38,213 nt of DNA. Origin: Acidobacteria bacterium 13_1_20CM_58_21. Lineage in GTDB: Bacteria > Acidobacteriota > Terriglobia > Acidiferrales > UBA7541. A model generated the notes under the pieces. It did no database searches and had not been told where the DNA came from. It saw only the letters and a program-made list of their open reading frames with translations. The first letter of the stretch is position 1, and the number at the start of each line of letters is the position of its first letter. The translations under genes were made by a program, and so were the position numbers. Location: positions 1 to 38,213 of the forward strand of contig MNIJ01000107.1 in assembly GCA_001919715.1 (NCBI GenBank), given 5' to 3'. Below, piece by piece: positions 26,308 to 34,999 of the stretch.

Positions 26308-26521
26308 TTCTCTTCCGGGGGTGCGTTCTTTCGGTTGGCGATCACTCTCACCCCTCGGGACAACTCTCTCGGCACTGCGAAGGCAGCCATAGAACTGACT
26401 CTAGATTGTTGAACATAAATAACCTATCTTTTCTTTACGATGGTACTAAATTCTTGCAGTTTGCCCAGGTAACTTCGTTTGGCCGGGGCGGAAACCCATC
26501 TGCAACAAATTTTTCATCTCG

Positions 26522-26560
26522 CTGATACAAAACGCGGCAGCCGTACGGAAACTGTATCAG
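26522..26560. promoter_or_regulatory. Perfect 8-bp inverted repeat upstream of the TonB-dependent receptor
   Basis: CTGATACA (26522-26529) and TGTATCAG (26553-26560) are exact inverted repeats with 23 bases between them, ending 36 bases before the receptor start. They could be paired half-sites for a regulator or a 5' leader hairpin. GGAAAC between the arms resembles an ECF -35 element, but no convincing -10 was found. Confidence 0.45.
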
Positions 26561-26596
26561 ATTGGGGCTCATATCAAACCAAGCGAGGTTCAGCCA

Positions 26597-29500
26597 ATGA
26601 AACGGGTGGGGATTGGTGTCCTTAGTTGTCTCGCCGTGCTGCTTTTCCTGTACGCTAGCACCGCACGGCCAGATGAACTGGCAACCGTGACAGGCTACGT
26701 CACTGACCCGGGCGGTCTCCGAATTGCCGGCGCGAAGGTCCAGGCGACGAACGTCGAAACTAATGTCTCCTTCTTTGGCGAATCAAACGGTGAAGGACTC
26801 TTCCGAATTGGAGGGCTTCCTGTCGGATCTTACCGTATCGTCATACAAAAGACAGGATTCAAAACAACCGTTAAGCAGGGACTGGAACTGCACGTTCAGG
26901 ATATTGTGGCCCTCAATTTCCAGTTGGAAATCGGCTCTGTCGCAGAAAGCGTAACAGTTGCTGCGGAAGTGTCTCTGGTGAACACGGAGTCTGCCGCGGT
27001 GAGCACAGTAGTGGACCACGAGTTCGTCGAAAATCTTCCCATTAACGGCAGAGGTTTTCAGACTCTCATTGCACTGTCACCGGGAGTTGTGTTGACACCC
27101 GCAAATCAAACGGACTCCGGACAATTTAGCGTTAACGGTCAGCGCTCGAGCACGAATTACTTCACGGTAGACGGCGTGAGTGCGAACGTCGGTGTACAGC
27201 CTACGCCCTATCTCTCTCAGACGGCAGGTGGTTCGACGCCCGGCTTCAGCGTTACGGGGGGCACAAACAACCTTGTTTCCGAGGACGCCCTGCAAGAGTT
27301 TCGGATTCAGACTTCTACGTTTGCGCCCGAGTTCGGGAGGACTCCGGGCGCGCAGGTTTCCATCGTGACCCGCTCCGGCACCAATCAGTTCCATGGCGCA
27401 GTGTTCGAATTCTTGCGGAACGACAAACTGGATGCGAATGACTGGTTTGCAGACCGAGAAAAGCTGGCGAAAGCTGAAGAGAGAATCAATGACTTCGGAG
27501 GGGTGTTCGGCGGCCCGATCGTAGGAAACCGAACATTTTTCTTCTTCTCCTACGAAGGACAACGACTGCGCTTGCCACAGACAGTGCTGTCCACTGTGCC
27601 TTCCATCCGATTGCGCAATGATCCGAATACGTCTGCCGGGGTTTTGCCCTTTCTCAACTTGTATCCGCTCCCTCTTTCCGCTACTCCCGAAAATACGGAT
27701 TCGAGCGGAAATCAAACGGGGCAAACGCCTTTCAGCGCCAGTTTTTCCAATCAATACACCTTGAATGCAACGAGCTTTCGGCTCGACCACAGACTGAACG
27801 ACCGACTGATCCTTTTCGGCCGCTACAACTACGCGCCGACGGAAGCACACGAGCGAGGCCTAGGCGCACTGAGCAATTTGCAGAATACTCGCGTTGATGC
27901 GGAAACACTGACCATGGGCCTGACATGGACTCCGACGGTAGTTACCAGCAACGAGTTTCGATTCAATTACAGCCGGGTTAAGGCCAATAATTCCAGCAGG
28001 ATGGATAATTTCGGGGGCGCGGTTCCCCCGCAAGACTCCATTTTGTTTCCATCGCCTTTTAGCAGCACAGACTCGACGACTGGATTTGCCATTTTTGACA
28101 TGCAGAATGGAGGCTGGAGCACTGGCAAGGGCGCAAACAACCTTCAGAGACAGTTCAACATTGTTGATAGTTTTTCTTTCCAGAAAGGATCGCATGCGCT
28201 CAAATTTGGAGGTGATTACCGACGGCTGACCCCAAAGTATGATCCGTTTTCCTATGAGCTGGTGCCCGTGTTCCTAGGTTTAAATGATCTTGTTTCGGAA
28301 AACCCCTTCGAGGTTATCTTGGAAGCAAACACCGGAGCCACAGTTCTATTTCGCAATTTGGGACTGTTTGCGCAAGACACTTGGAAAGTCATGCCGCGGC
28401 TCACTCTGACTTACGGACTGCGCTGGGACGCGGACTTCGCGCCAAAGGCGCTGAATGGGCCTCCACTCGCCGCAGTAACCGGATTCAATGATCTAAGCAC
28501 CATGTCTTTGGCACCCGCGGGCACACCGATTTTTGCCACTACTTACGGTAACGTCGCCCCACGAATCGGCGCGGCATTCCAGCTGCGACAAAGCCAGAAT
28601 TGGGAGACGGTCCTTCGCGCAGGTTTTGGCTTTTTTTATGATCTCGCCACGGCGCAGGCTGGGGATCTCCTGCAGTTTGGCAATTATCCCTATGGGGCGA
28701 ACGAAACCCTATGCAGCTTTTGTCCGTCTCCAGCTCCCAGTTTTCCCTTCAACTTCTCGGACCCTGCTCTGCGACCACCACCGATCAACGTTGCATCCCT
28801 TCAGAATGGAGCCCTTGGGGCCTTTGATCCAAATCTGAAGTTACCGCGAATTTATCAATGGAATTTGAGCGTCGGGCAGTCCCTCGGCGCCAAGCAGGCG
28901 TTAACGGCATCGTATATCGGCGCGGTTGGGCGGCGTCTTATCCAGGAAGAACTCGATTTTGCGAACGGGAATCCTATTCTTGGATTCGTTCAGTTGGCGC
29001 GCAACGCGGCTACGTCGGACTACCATTCCCTGCAGCTTCAATTTCAGCGTCAAATGTCGAAGGGAGTCCAGGTTCTAGCCTCGTATACTTTTTCTCATTC
29101 CATTGACACGGCCTCCAGCGGGTCCACTGGTGGGAATACCAATCTCTTTGTCAGAGGCGACGATCCAAACATCAACCGGGGTGCTTCGGACTTCGATATC
29201 CGACACAGTTTTTCCGGCGCTCTGGCTTACTCCATTCCTGTGCCACGAAATAAGGGGTTAATGCGTGCGGCTCTCGGCCACTGGTCAATAGATAATATTG
29301 TGCAAGCACGGTCGGCGCCGCCAGTCTTTGTCCTGGATACTAATGTTTTTAGAACTGACGGAAATTCCGCCGTTCTCCGTCCCAATCTTGTTCCGGGACA
29401 GCCACTGTATCTCTACGGGCCCCAATATCCAGGCGGAAAGTCGTTCAACCGCGCGGCGTTGACCGATCCGGGAACCGACGCGAGTGGAAACCAGCTCCAG

Positions 29501-29809
29501 GGGACACTGGGACGAAACGTGTTCAGGGGATTCGGGGCTTGGCAGTGGGACTTTGCCGTCCGCCGGGAATTCCACATCCATGGGAAAGAATCTACTCGGC
29601 TGCAATTCCGGTCCGAATTCTTCAATATTCTGAACCATCCCAATTTTTCCGCGCCTGTGGGTGACCTAGCGAGTCCCAACTTCGGAGTGTCCACGCAGGT
29701 ATTGTCCAGAGGCCTGGGGGGAAGCTCCGCAGGGGCTGGCGGATTCAATTCGGTGTTCCAATTGGGTGGACCCCGTTCGATTCAATTTGCTTTGAAGCTG
29801 CTTTTTTAG
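26597..29809 (+). CDS. Oar-like TonB-dependent outer-membrane receptor
   Basis: Large outer-membrane beta-barrel receptor of the Oar-like type common in Acidobacteriota. It has a signal peptide (GVLSCLAVLLFLYASTARP). A carboxypeptidase-regulatory-like domain follows (near residues 30-115, VTGYVTDPGGLRIAGAKVQA). The plug region contains VENLPINGRGFQTLIALSPG and the TRSGTNQFHGAVFEFLRNDK sequence near residues 255-275. The barrel ends in FNSVFQLGGPRSIQFALKLLF, with the terminal aromatic typical of outer-membrane proteins. Length is 1,070 residues. It lies between the sigma/anti-sigma pair and an exported S9 peptidase on the same strand. The position suggests uptake or sensing of a peptide, possibly the lasso peptide made from the facing operon; the substrate is not shown by sequence. 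Confidence 0.92.
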   Translation: MKRVGIGVLSCLAVLLFLYASTARPDELATVTGYVTDPGGLRIAGAKVQATNVETNVSFFGESNGEGLFRIGGLPVGSYRIVIQKTGFKTTVKQGLELHVQDIVALNFQLEIGSVAESVTVAAEVSLVNTESAAVSTVVDHEFVENLPINGRGFQTLIALSPGVVLTPANQTDSGQFSVNGQRSSTNYFTVDGVSANVGVQPTPYLSQTAGGSTPGFSVTGGTNNLVSEDALQEFRIQTSTFAPEFGRTPGAQVSIVTRSGTNQFHGAVFEFLRNDKLDANDWFADREKLAKAEERINDFGGVFGGPIVGNRTFFFFSYEGQRLRLPQTVLSTVPSIRLRNDPNTSAGVLPFLNLYPLPLSATPENTDSSGNQTGQTPFSASFSNQYTLNATSFRLDHRLNDRLILFGRYNYAPTEAHERGLGALSNLQNTRVDAETLTMGLTWTPTVVTSNEFRFNYSRVKANNSSRMDNFGGAVPPQDSILFPSPFSSTDSTTGFAIFDMQNGGWSTGKGANNLQRQFNIVDSFSFQKGSHALKFGGDYRRLTPKYDPFSYELVPVFLGLNDLVSENPFEVILEANTGATVLFRNLGLFAQDTWKVMPRLTLTYGLRWDADFAPKALNGPPLAAVTGFNDLSTMSLAPAGTPIFATTYGNVAPRIGAAFQLRQSQNWETVLRAGFGFFYDLATAQAGDLLQFGNYPYGANETLCSFCPSPAPSFPFNFSDPALRPPPINVASLQNGALGAFDPNLKLPRIYQWNLSVGQSLGAKQALTASYIGAVGRRLIQEELDFANGNPILGFVQLARNAATSDYHSLQLQFQRQMSKGVQVLASYTFSHSIDTASSGSTGGNTNLFVRGDDPNINRGASDFDIRHSFSGALAYSIPVPRNKGLMRAALGHWSIDNIVQARSAPPVFVLDTNVFRTDGNSAVLRPNLVPGQPLYLYGPQYPGGKSFNRAALTDPGTDASGNQLQGTLGRNVFRGFGAWQWDFAVRREFHIHGKESTRLQFRSEFFNILNHPNFSAPVGDLASPNFGVSTQVLSRGLGGSSAGAGGFNSVFQLGGPRSIQFALKLLF

Positions 29810-29883
29810 TTGGCTTCAATTGCAGAATGTTCCTCTCGGCTCCACGGGGAGAAGTTTTCAAGAATGCAAGGCGGAGGAATCCG

Positions 29884-32097
29884 ATGGGCGTTCTACAGAA
29901 CTTGCTTGTGCGTCATGCCTCGGCTACCTGCGCTGCTGTGCTGCTATTTGTGCTCTTCCCGTTTCTTGCACGCGCGCAGAGTCAGCATCTTGTAACGCTG
30001 GATGATTTGACTTCACAGATGAAATTCGTCGGCCAATATTTGGAGCTTTCACCCGACGATGAGACTCTGGCCTACAGCATTGAGAACGACGACAGTCTCT
30101 GGCTACTGAACGTCAAGGCACGAACTTCCCGTACTTTAGGCCAGGGATTCCTGCCACGCTGGTCTCCGGATGGCACCAAGCTTGCATTTTATTCGACGCG
30201 CAGCGGGACACTCCAATTGTGGATTCTAGACCTGAAGACAGACACATCGACCCAACTGACTAATCTTGAAGGTGGCATTGATCCCAATCCCGTGGCCGGA
30301 TTGAGCGGCTCGGATGAAGATCCGCTTCGATATTGTTGGTCGCCTGATGGCACAAGAATGGTTTTTGCGTCTCGAATGCATGCGCGTGGAAATGAGAGCA
30401 CCCGAATTTCACCGTCCAACGGGGACGGCAAAACAAGTCCAGCCACAGATCTTCAGCATCAGCCGGAGGGCACTCCTATCGTACTGACTAAGACAACGCC
30501 TCCGGAATGGACGGACAGCGGCCTTTTTCGCTATGGGGAATATCAGACTGCCTTATCTGCTAGAGGACCTGGATCAGGTACCGAGGCGGACTCATCGGGA
30601 AAGTTTCTGGCAAGGCAGGCCACCCAACTCTTTACAGTGAATATCGTGGACAAGCGCATGCAACAGCTGACCAACGATGATCGCGGGTATTTCACGCCTG
30701 ACTGGGCACCTGACGGGACTAAAATCGTGTTTATGTCGAGCGAGGGGAGGCCGATTACGGGTTACGGACCCGATACCACGAATCTTTACGTCATGCAACT
30801 TGCGGACCGCAAGGAGACGCTCCTGACGTCGGGTGTGGGCCAGAAAAGGCTGCCCTCTTATTCTCCGGATGGAAAATGGATTTCCTATTTGGGCTGCCAA
30901 CAGTTCGAGCAGGCCGCTGCTTATGTGGTATCAAGCACTGGCGGCACGCCTATAAGTGTTACCGAGCAATTGGACCGAAACGTTCGCGTTGGCCCTTATT
31001 GGTCGCCGGACAGCCATGCCCTTTTCGTTTCGTATCAAGACGGGGTTTCTATTTTGATCGGGCGAGTTTCCACTGCTGATGGAAAACTGCAACGTTTGTT
31101 CGACGACCACGCGTTCCGTGCTCCGTTTACTGTCTCTCGCGCGGGGAGCCTGATATGGGTGCAAGCGGATGGAACAAGTAGCGAGGTGATTTACAGGGCA
31201 GACTCGGAAGGCCGTAATACGGGTGAGTTGCTGGATTTGAACCCGAAAATCCGGGAATGGGCGCTTGGGAAGCAAGAAGTAGTGACTTGGAAGAACGGTC
31301 GCGGAGACGAACTTGAAGGAATTCTGATCAAGCCCGTGGGCTATCAGCAAGGAAAGTCCTATCCGCTGATTGTGGATCCCTATCCGGGCTTGGCGAACGG
31401 CTTCATGGGCGGTGCGATGAGCGGCAACCAAGCTTTCGCGTCGCGCGGGTACGCGGTTTTCTTCGCTCGCGAGCGGACCGCGCACACTTGGGAAAACCCG
31501 ACTCACGGAGACGCGTTTAATAAGGCCACGCGCGGGCCGCAAGGCGCGGACATCATGATGGATGATTTGATGAGCGGCATTGACGCGGTCGTAAAAATGG
31601 GCGTGGCCGATCCGAACAGGATGTGCCTCTATGGCTTCAGCAATGGAGGCGGCGCGACGAATTTGATCGTGACGAGGACTTCGAGGTTCAAGTGCGCGGT
31701 TTCGGCTTCAGGCGTAATGCCGGATTGGACGACTGCTTTCTTTCTTATTGACCCAGGCACTTTTGTGAAGCTCATCGGCGGCGTAGCGCCATGGGAAGAC
31801 CCGGGAGCGTACATCAAATTGTCGCCCGTCTATCATTTGGACAAGGTAACGACGCCCATGCTTCTGGCCGCCGGAGACAAAGAGACTTCGGGGGCTTTCA
31901 TGGCCCTGGAAATGTACACAGGCCTGCGCTACTTGGGCCGCGAGGTCACCTTCCTGCGGTACCCTAATCAGGGGCATGGCTTTGAAGGAGCGGCGCTAAA
32001 GGACTACTGGAAGCGCGCGAATACATTCTTTGACTTCTACCTCCATCCGGAGCCGCCCTCAATAGAGAGAACACCCGTGGCAACACTGAAGCGATAA
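29884..32097 (+). CDS. Exported S9-family prolyl oligopeptidase-like peptidase (candidate lasso isopeptidase)
   Basis: Serine peptidase with an N-terminal beta-propeller and a C-terminal alpha/beta-hydrolase domain. Propeller repeats of the WSPDG kind recur (PRWSPDGTKLAFYSTRSG, CWSPDGTRMVFAS, DWAPDGTKIVFMSSEGR). The catalytic triad is visible: Ser in YGFSNGGGATN (near residue 585), Asp in AAGDKETSG (near 664) and His in NQGHGFEG (near 698). A signal peptide (AAVLLFVLFPFLARAQS) predicts export. The start was moved to the ATG 29884, which follows GGAGG; the product is 737 residues. It lies 74 bases after the TonB receptor and converges with the lasso operon. In proteobacteria the lasso-specific isopeptidase (AtxE-type) is an S9 enzyme beside a TonB receptor, so a similar role is plausible but unproven. 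Confidence 0.88.
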   Translation: MGVLQNLLVRHASATCAAVLLFVLFPFLARAQSQHLVTLDDLTSQMKFVGQYLELSPDDETLAYSIENDDSLWLLNVKARTSRTLGQGFLPRWSPDGTKLAFYSTRSGTLQLWILDLKTDTSTQLTNLEGGIDPNPVAGLSGSDEDPLRYCWSPDGTRMVFASRMHARGNESTRISPSNGDGKTSPATDLQHQPEGTPIVLTKTTPPEWTDSGLFRYGEYQTALSARGPGSGTEADSSGKFLARQATQLFTVNIVDKRMQQLTNDDRGYFTPDWAPDGTKIVFMSSEGRPITGYGPDTTNLYVMQLADRKETLLTSGVGQKRLPSYSPDGKWISYLGCQQFEQAAAYVVSSTGGTPISVTEQLDRNVRVGPYWSPDSHALFVSYQDGVSILIGRVSTADGKLQRLFDDHAFRAPFTVSRAGSLIWVQADGTSSEVIYRADSEGRNTGELLDLNPKIREWALGKQEVVTWKNGRGDELEGILIKPVGYQQGKSYPLIVDPYPGLANGFMGGAMSGNQAFASRGYAVFFARERTAHTWENPTHGDAFNKATRGPQGADIMMDDLMSGIDAVVKMGVADPNRMCLYGFSNGGGATNLIVTRTSRFKCAVSASGVMPDWTTAFFLIDPGTFVKLIGGVAPWEDPGAYIKLSPVYHLDKVTTPMLLAAGDKETSGAFMALEMYTGLRYLGREVTFLRYPNQGHGFEGAALKDYWKRANTFFDFYLHPEPPSIERTPVATLKR

Positions 32098-32147
32098 AAA
32101 AAATGGCGCTTCCGGGTCTCTTAACTTTTCGCTTGACAGGGCGAATC

Positions 32148-32167
32148 GACGCTCGTAAAGTAGCGTC
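32148..32167. terminator. Weak hairpin between the convergent S9 peptidase and lasso precursor genes
   Basis: GACGCT, an 8-base loop, then AGCGTC form a 6-bp stem in the 100-bp gap between the two convergent stops. No T-tract follows on either strand; a shared transcription end is only a guess. Confidence 0.3.
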
Positions 32168-32197
32168 AACGCGCCTTCGATTTGCATTGCTATTTGC

Positions 32198-32332
32198 TTA
32201 GTCGTCGAGTTCGCAATCCGCAACCAGGGCTTTTCCGAGGGGTACACCGGGATCGTGAAGACTGTGTTTCGATCCTTCGATGACTTTCGTGGCTTCACCG
32301 AGGATTGCGAGTTCAGGTTTTTGGTAGCGCAT
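32198..32332 (-). CDS. Lasso peptide precursor, second copy (44 aa)
   Basis: Short precursor with an N-terminal leader and C-terminal core. The leader MRYQKPELAILGEATKVIE carries the RRE-recognition pattern Y-x2-P-x-L-x3-G (Y3, P6, L8, G12). The predicted core starts at Gly20 and begins GSKHSLHDPGVPLG; Asp8 of the core would close an eight-residue ring with Gly1. The core is about 25 residues, contains one Cys and ends CELDD. Position -2 is Ile instead of the usual Thr. The start was moved from the track (32410) to the ATG at 32332, after AAAGGTGA. It is the last gene of the lasso operon, 81 bases after the first precursor. Core boundaries are predicted by alignment of the two copies. Confidence 0.8.
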   Translation of the reverse strand: MRYQKPELAILGEATKVIEGSKHSLHDPGVPLGKALVADCELDD

Positions 32333-32413
32333 GACTTGGGTTTCACCTTTCTCTGAATTAACCCGCCCCGGCGTGCCGGTAGCACGCCGGGAGCAGGTTG
32401 TCTTGCTCACTGC

Positions 32414-32557
32414 CTAGCTGTCGAGTTCAGAGTCGGTGGAGACAAGCAGGTTCTTGATGAACGATGGTTGTCCCGGCTCCTGCGCTTGCTGCTTGTGTCC
32501 CAGAATGACGCTGGTGGCGTCGCCCAGAACGGCAACTTCAGGTTTCACGTAGCTCAT
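32414..32557 (-). CDS. Lasso peptide precursor, first copy (47 aa)
   Basis: Short precursor with leader MSYVKPEVAVLGDATSVIL and predicted core starting at Gly20 (GHKQQAQEPGQPSF). Glu8 of the core would form the isopeptide ring with the Gly1 amine, and Pro9-Gly10 follow, as in the second copy. The leader has Y3, P6, V8 and G12, the spacing recognised by lasso RRE proteins. Position -2 is Ile, not Thr. The core is about 28 residues and ends SELDS, so the tail is long for a lasso peptide; C-terminal trimming is possible. The start was moved from the track (32629) to the ATG at 32557, which follows a near-perfect ribosome site (AAAGGAGGTGA). It lies 131 bases after the cyclase gene. Confidence 0.85.
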   Translation of the reverse strand: MSYVKPEVAVLGDATSVILGHKQQAQEPGQPSFIKNLLVSTDSELDS

Positions 32558-32640
32558 GATTTTCACCTCCTTTCGTTTCCAGCGGCCCGTCAATTCGCGC
32601 GCGAAATGATCGGGTCGGCAGGAACTCAATTAAATCCATC

Positions 32641-32655
32641 ACCTTCGCCGAAGGT
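32641..32655 (+). terminator. Short hairpin with T-run, plus-strand orientation, between cyclase and precursor genes
   Basis: ACCTTC, loop GCC, GAAGGT is followed on the plus strand by ATTTTTT. It would act on transcripts running against the lasso operon, for example read-through from the S9 peptidase gene. The stem is only six base pairs. Confidence 0.35.
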
Positions 32656-32688
32656 ATTTTTTGCTTACGTGATGCCCTTCGGAGAGAG

Positions 32689-34599
32689 TTAAGCTGGAGA
32701 GTGAGCCAAATTCATTTTTGGCTCCGTGGCTTCCAGGGGCGGGGAAGTAACCAATTCGCTGCGAGCCATGTCTCGCAGCCAAAACTCCAGAGTCATGGCG
32801 CGCATGAAATCGACGAAGTCAATGGACATGTTGCCCGACTTCATTTCTTCTAAGGCCTTGCGATACTTAGCAGGATTGACGTAACCGCGTCTGCCGATCA
32901 TTGGAGAGGCGAAGACGTTCTGCAGCATGTTCCAATTTTTTTCAATGAGAACAATGTGGCAGCGTGCCGCGCCTGCCTTTGTTTTTCTCAGGCGGACCTC
33001 ACTTGGAAGGATGTTCGCCAGAGCACGGCGCATCAGGGAGCGGCGTTCGCCCGGTCTAAGAAACTGATCTTGTGGAACGGAAGTCAGGAAGTCGACCAAA
33101 TCCCGGTCAAGGTACGGGTAGGTCATTTCCAAAATGGAAGGACGGTGTTCTCCCATCTGGCGCGCCAAAGTCGCGAGAGTGATATCCCAGTCTTGCATGC
33201 TGGGAAGTCTGAACCAGCGCTTTTGGATTCCCCCCAGCTTGCGTTCAGCCATGCGGTACTGACGGACAAATTTCGGGTCGAACCAAGGCTCTGGCCGCGC
33301 ATGTTTGGTCATCTTTGACTGCAGAGAGATCGGAAAAAAGAGTCTGCAAGTTTGCAGGAATAAGTGAATCCAAGGCCTCTTCATGTACAGGCTCCATGCC
33401 TTCAATTGCTTTGCAAATTCTCCGAGTCGAAACTGTGCGATAAGATCGCCCATCATGACGCGCGGATCTGAAGCCATGCCGTTGATCTCATCTCCGCCGG
33501 TACCAGAGAGCCCAACGCGGTATCCACCTTCGCGAAACATTTGTTCTTGGGCCGTCTTCATATCGTCGGGCCGGTCAGGAAGTGGAATGGGAGCAAAACG
33601 TGGATATTCGAGACAGTAGGGCGCGTCGAATTTGCTTGTGTCAAGATGTAGCCCTTTTCTGCCGCGCTTCTCTTCGATCTTCGTGAGGTAAAAGAAATCG
33701 TCGCCGGCGGGTTCGTTGATGTCGTAATAAGAGAAAGTGTCTAGTCGGGGAGTCCGCAGCCCTTCCTTTTGAAGAATGCCATCGGCCACGCACACGATTG
33801 ATGAGGAGTCCAATCCGCCGCTCAGTTCGGCCAATATTGGACAGTCCGACCGCAGTCGCCGGCGAATCGCCTGCTGAAAGAGGTAGAGATAGTGATGTTC
33901 GTAGTCTGCATCGCTCTTATACTTGATAAGTTTTTGGGGTTCGAATTTCCAATAAGGATGGGCCGTCACGCGGCCTTGATGAATTTTAACGTAGCTTCCT
34001 GGAGGAACGGCACGAACTTCCCGGTAGGGTGTGAGGTCCGCGTCCGGATGAGCGATGAGAAAGCCAGCGATGTATTCGTCGTCCACGGTAAATTGGATGC
34101 CCGAAAGCAGGACGATCGCAGAGAGCTCAGTACACCACATCACGCTCTCGCGAGTGCCGTAGTAGTAGAGATTTCGAACCGCCGAATAGTCCCGGGCCAG
34201 GAAAACAGACTTCTCGGCTGGATCCCAGACGGTCAGCGCCCAGTCTCCTATCAATTTCTTGAAACTCCGTGTTCCCCACTTCTCGAAGGCTGCGGCGACA
34301 ATTTCCAAGTCCGTTCGATCCGCTCGCATTAGCAGGCCAAGTTCAGAGATTAGCTGGCCGCGATTGTCCAGACGGCCATCCCACATCATCAGTTTTCCGT
34401 GTCCGAAAGTGTGTGGCTGACTTTCGAGCCGCGACTCCGGAGTGGTGTGAAATGGCCGGTAAAGGAAACCGATGGAACCGTGGACCTCCCTCTGGTTTCC
34501 GTCCGGTCCACGCTCCGCAAGAATGGCGCTCATCCGATCCAGAAACTCCGTATCGACGGGGCGACCGTCTAAGCACCACACTCCGGCTTGCACGCTCAT
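32689..34599 (-). CDS. Asparagine-synthetase-like lasso peptide cyclase
   Basis: Lasso cyclase homologue, expected to adenylate the core's acidic side chain with ATP and join it to the Gly1 amine. The N-terminal class-II amidotransferase-like domain is present (GPDGNQREVHGSIGFLYRPF, FKKLIGDWALTVWDPAEKSV). The catalytic Cys2 of glutamine-using enzymes is replaced, since the protein starts MSVQAGVW. The ATP-pyrophosphate loop LAELSGGLDSSSIVC lies near residue 260, and the second synthetase motif VGLSGTGGDEINGM follows. The start was moved from the track (34635) to the ATG 34599: AAGGAG sits 7 bases upstream and overlaps the stop of the B2 gene. The product is 636 residues, a usual length. Its operon neighbours make asparagine synthesis itself unlikely. 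Confidence 0.92.
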   Translation of the reverse strand: MSVQAGVWCLDGRPVDTEFLDRMSAILAERGPDGNQREVHGSIGFLYRPFHTTPESRLESQPHTFGHGKLMMWDGRLDNRGQLISELGLLMRADRTDLEIVAAAFEKWGTRSFKKLIGDWALTVWDPAEKSVFLARDYSAVRNLYYYGTRESVMWCTELSAIVLLSGIQFTVDDEYIAGFLIAHPDADLTPYREVRAVPPGSYVKIHQGRVTAHPYWKFEPQKLIKYKSDADYEHHYLYLFQQAIRRRLRSDCPILAELSGGLDSSSIVCVADGILQKEGLRTPRLDTFSYYDINEPAGDDFFYLTKIEEKRGRKGLHLDTSKFDAPYCLEYPRFAPIPLPDRPDDMKTAQEQMFREGGYRVGLSGTGGDEINGMASDPRVMMGDLIAQFRLGEFAKQLKAWSLYMKRPWIHLFLQTCRLFFPISLQSKMTKHARPEPWFDPKFVRQYRMAERKLGGIQKRWFRLPSMQDWDITLATLARQMGEHRPSILEMTYPYLDRDLVDFLTSVPQDQFLRPGERRSLMRRALANILPSEVRLRKTKAGAARCHIVLIEKNWNMLQNVFASPMIGRRGYVNPAKYRKALEEMKSGNMSIDFVDFMRAMTLEFWLRDMARSELVTSPPLEATEPKMNLAHSPA

Positions 34600-34612
34600 C
34601 GTGATCGCTCCT

Positions 34613-34990
34613 TCAGCATTTTTCCCAGACGCCATACTTCAACTGCACGTCACTATTTGTTTCGTTGACCGGTCGTCCGTCTACTTCTACCCACGCATGT
34701 GCTCTGAATGGGTACTTCTGAGCACCCAAAATCATTCGTGCGGGCACGCCCTGATTTCTAAGCAGGCAAGTGGTCACAGCCGCGCGCTGTAGACACATGA
34801 CGCGTTTCGGATACCACATCAGGGCATGGTTGACAGCATTGCACACGCGCTGAACGGTTTCCGCTCCCACTTCGCTGCGCCGCACAGGCCAGTCGCGGAC
34901 AATCCTATGTACTCCCGAAAATTTCTGGCGAGGTAAAAACACGTCGTACGCAAGCAGGCCAAGGAATGATTTCCAGAACATTATGGTCAT
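34613..34990 (-). CDS. Lasso peptide B2-type transglutaminase-like leader peptidase
   Basis: Papain/transglutaminase-like cysteine protease of the lasso B2 family, which removes the leader peptide before cyclisation. The presumed catalytic Cys is C66 in RVMCLQRAAVTTCLLRNQG, followed by GVPARMILGAQKYPFRAHAW with H98, and D104 in WVEVDG. The 125-residue product is a stand-alone B2 domain; it is too short to include a fused RRE (B1) domain. The N-terminal helical part (FWKSFLGLLAYDVFLPRQ) is typical. The gene starts 9 bases after the prolyl oligopeptidase stop and ends 13 bases before the cyclase start, so the three genes are clearly one operon. Confidence 0.9.
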   Translation of the reverse strand: MTIMFWKSFLGLLAYDVFLPRQKFSGVHRIVRDWPVRRSEVGAETVQRVCNAVNHALMWYPKRVMCLQRAAVTTCLLRNQGVPARMILGAQKYPFRAHAWVEVDGRPVNETNSDVQLKYGVWEKC

Positions 34991-34999
34991 CGTAGTTCC

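Noticed and set aside
32207-32297. Alternative core start at Gly12 of the second precursor (would place Glu at ring position 8)
   Set aside because: In the first precursor the matching position 8 is Leu, while starting both cores at Gly20 gives an acidic residue at 8 in each and keeps the canonical leader spacing.
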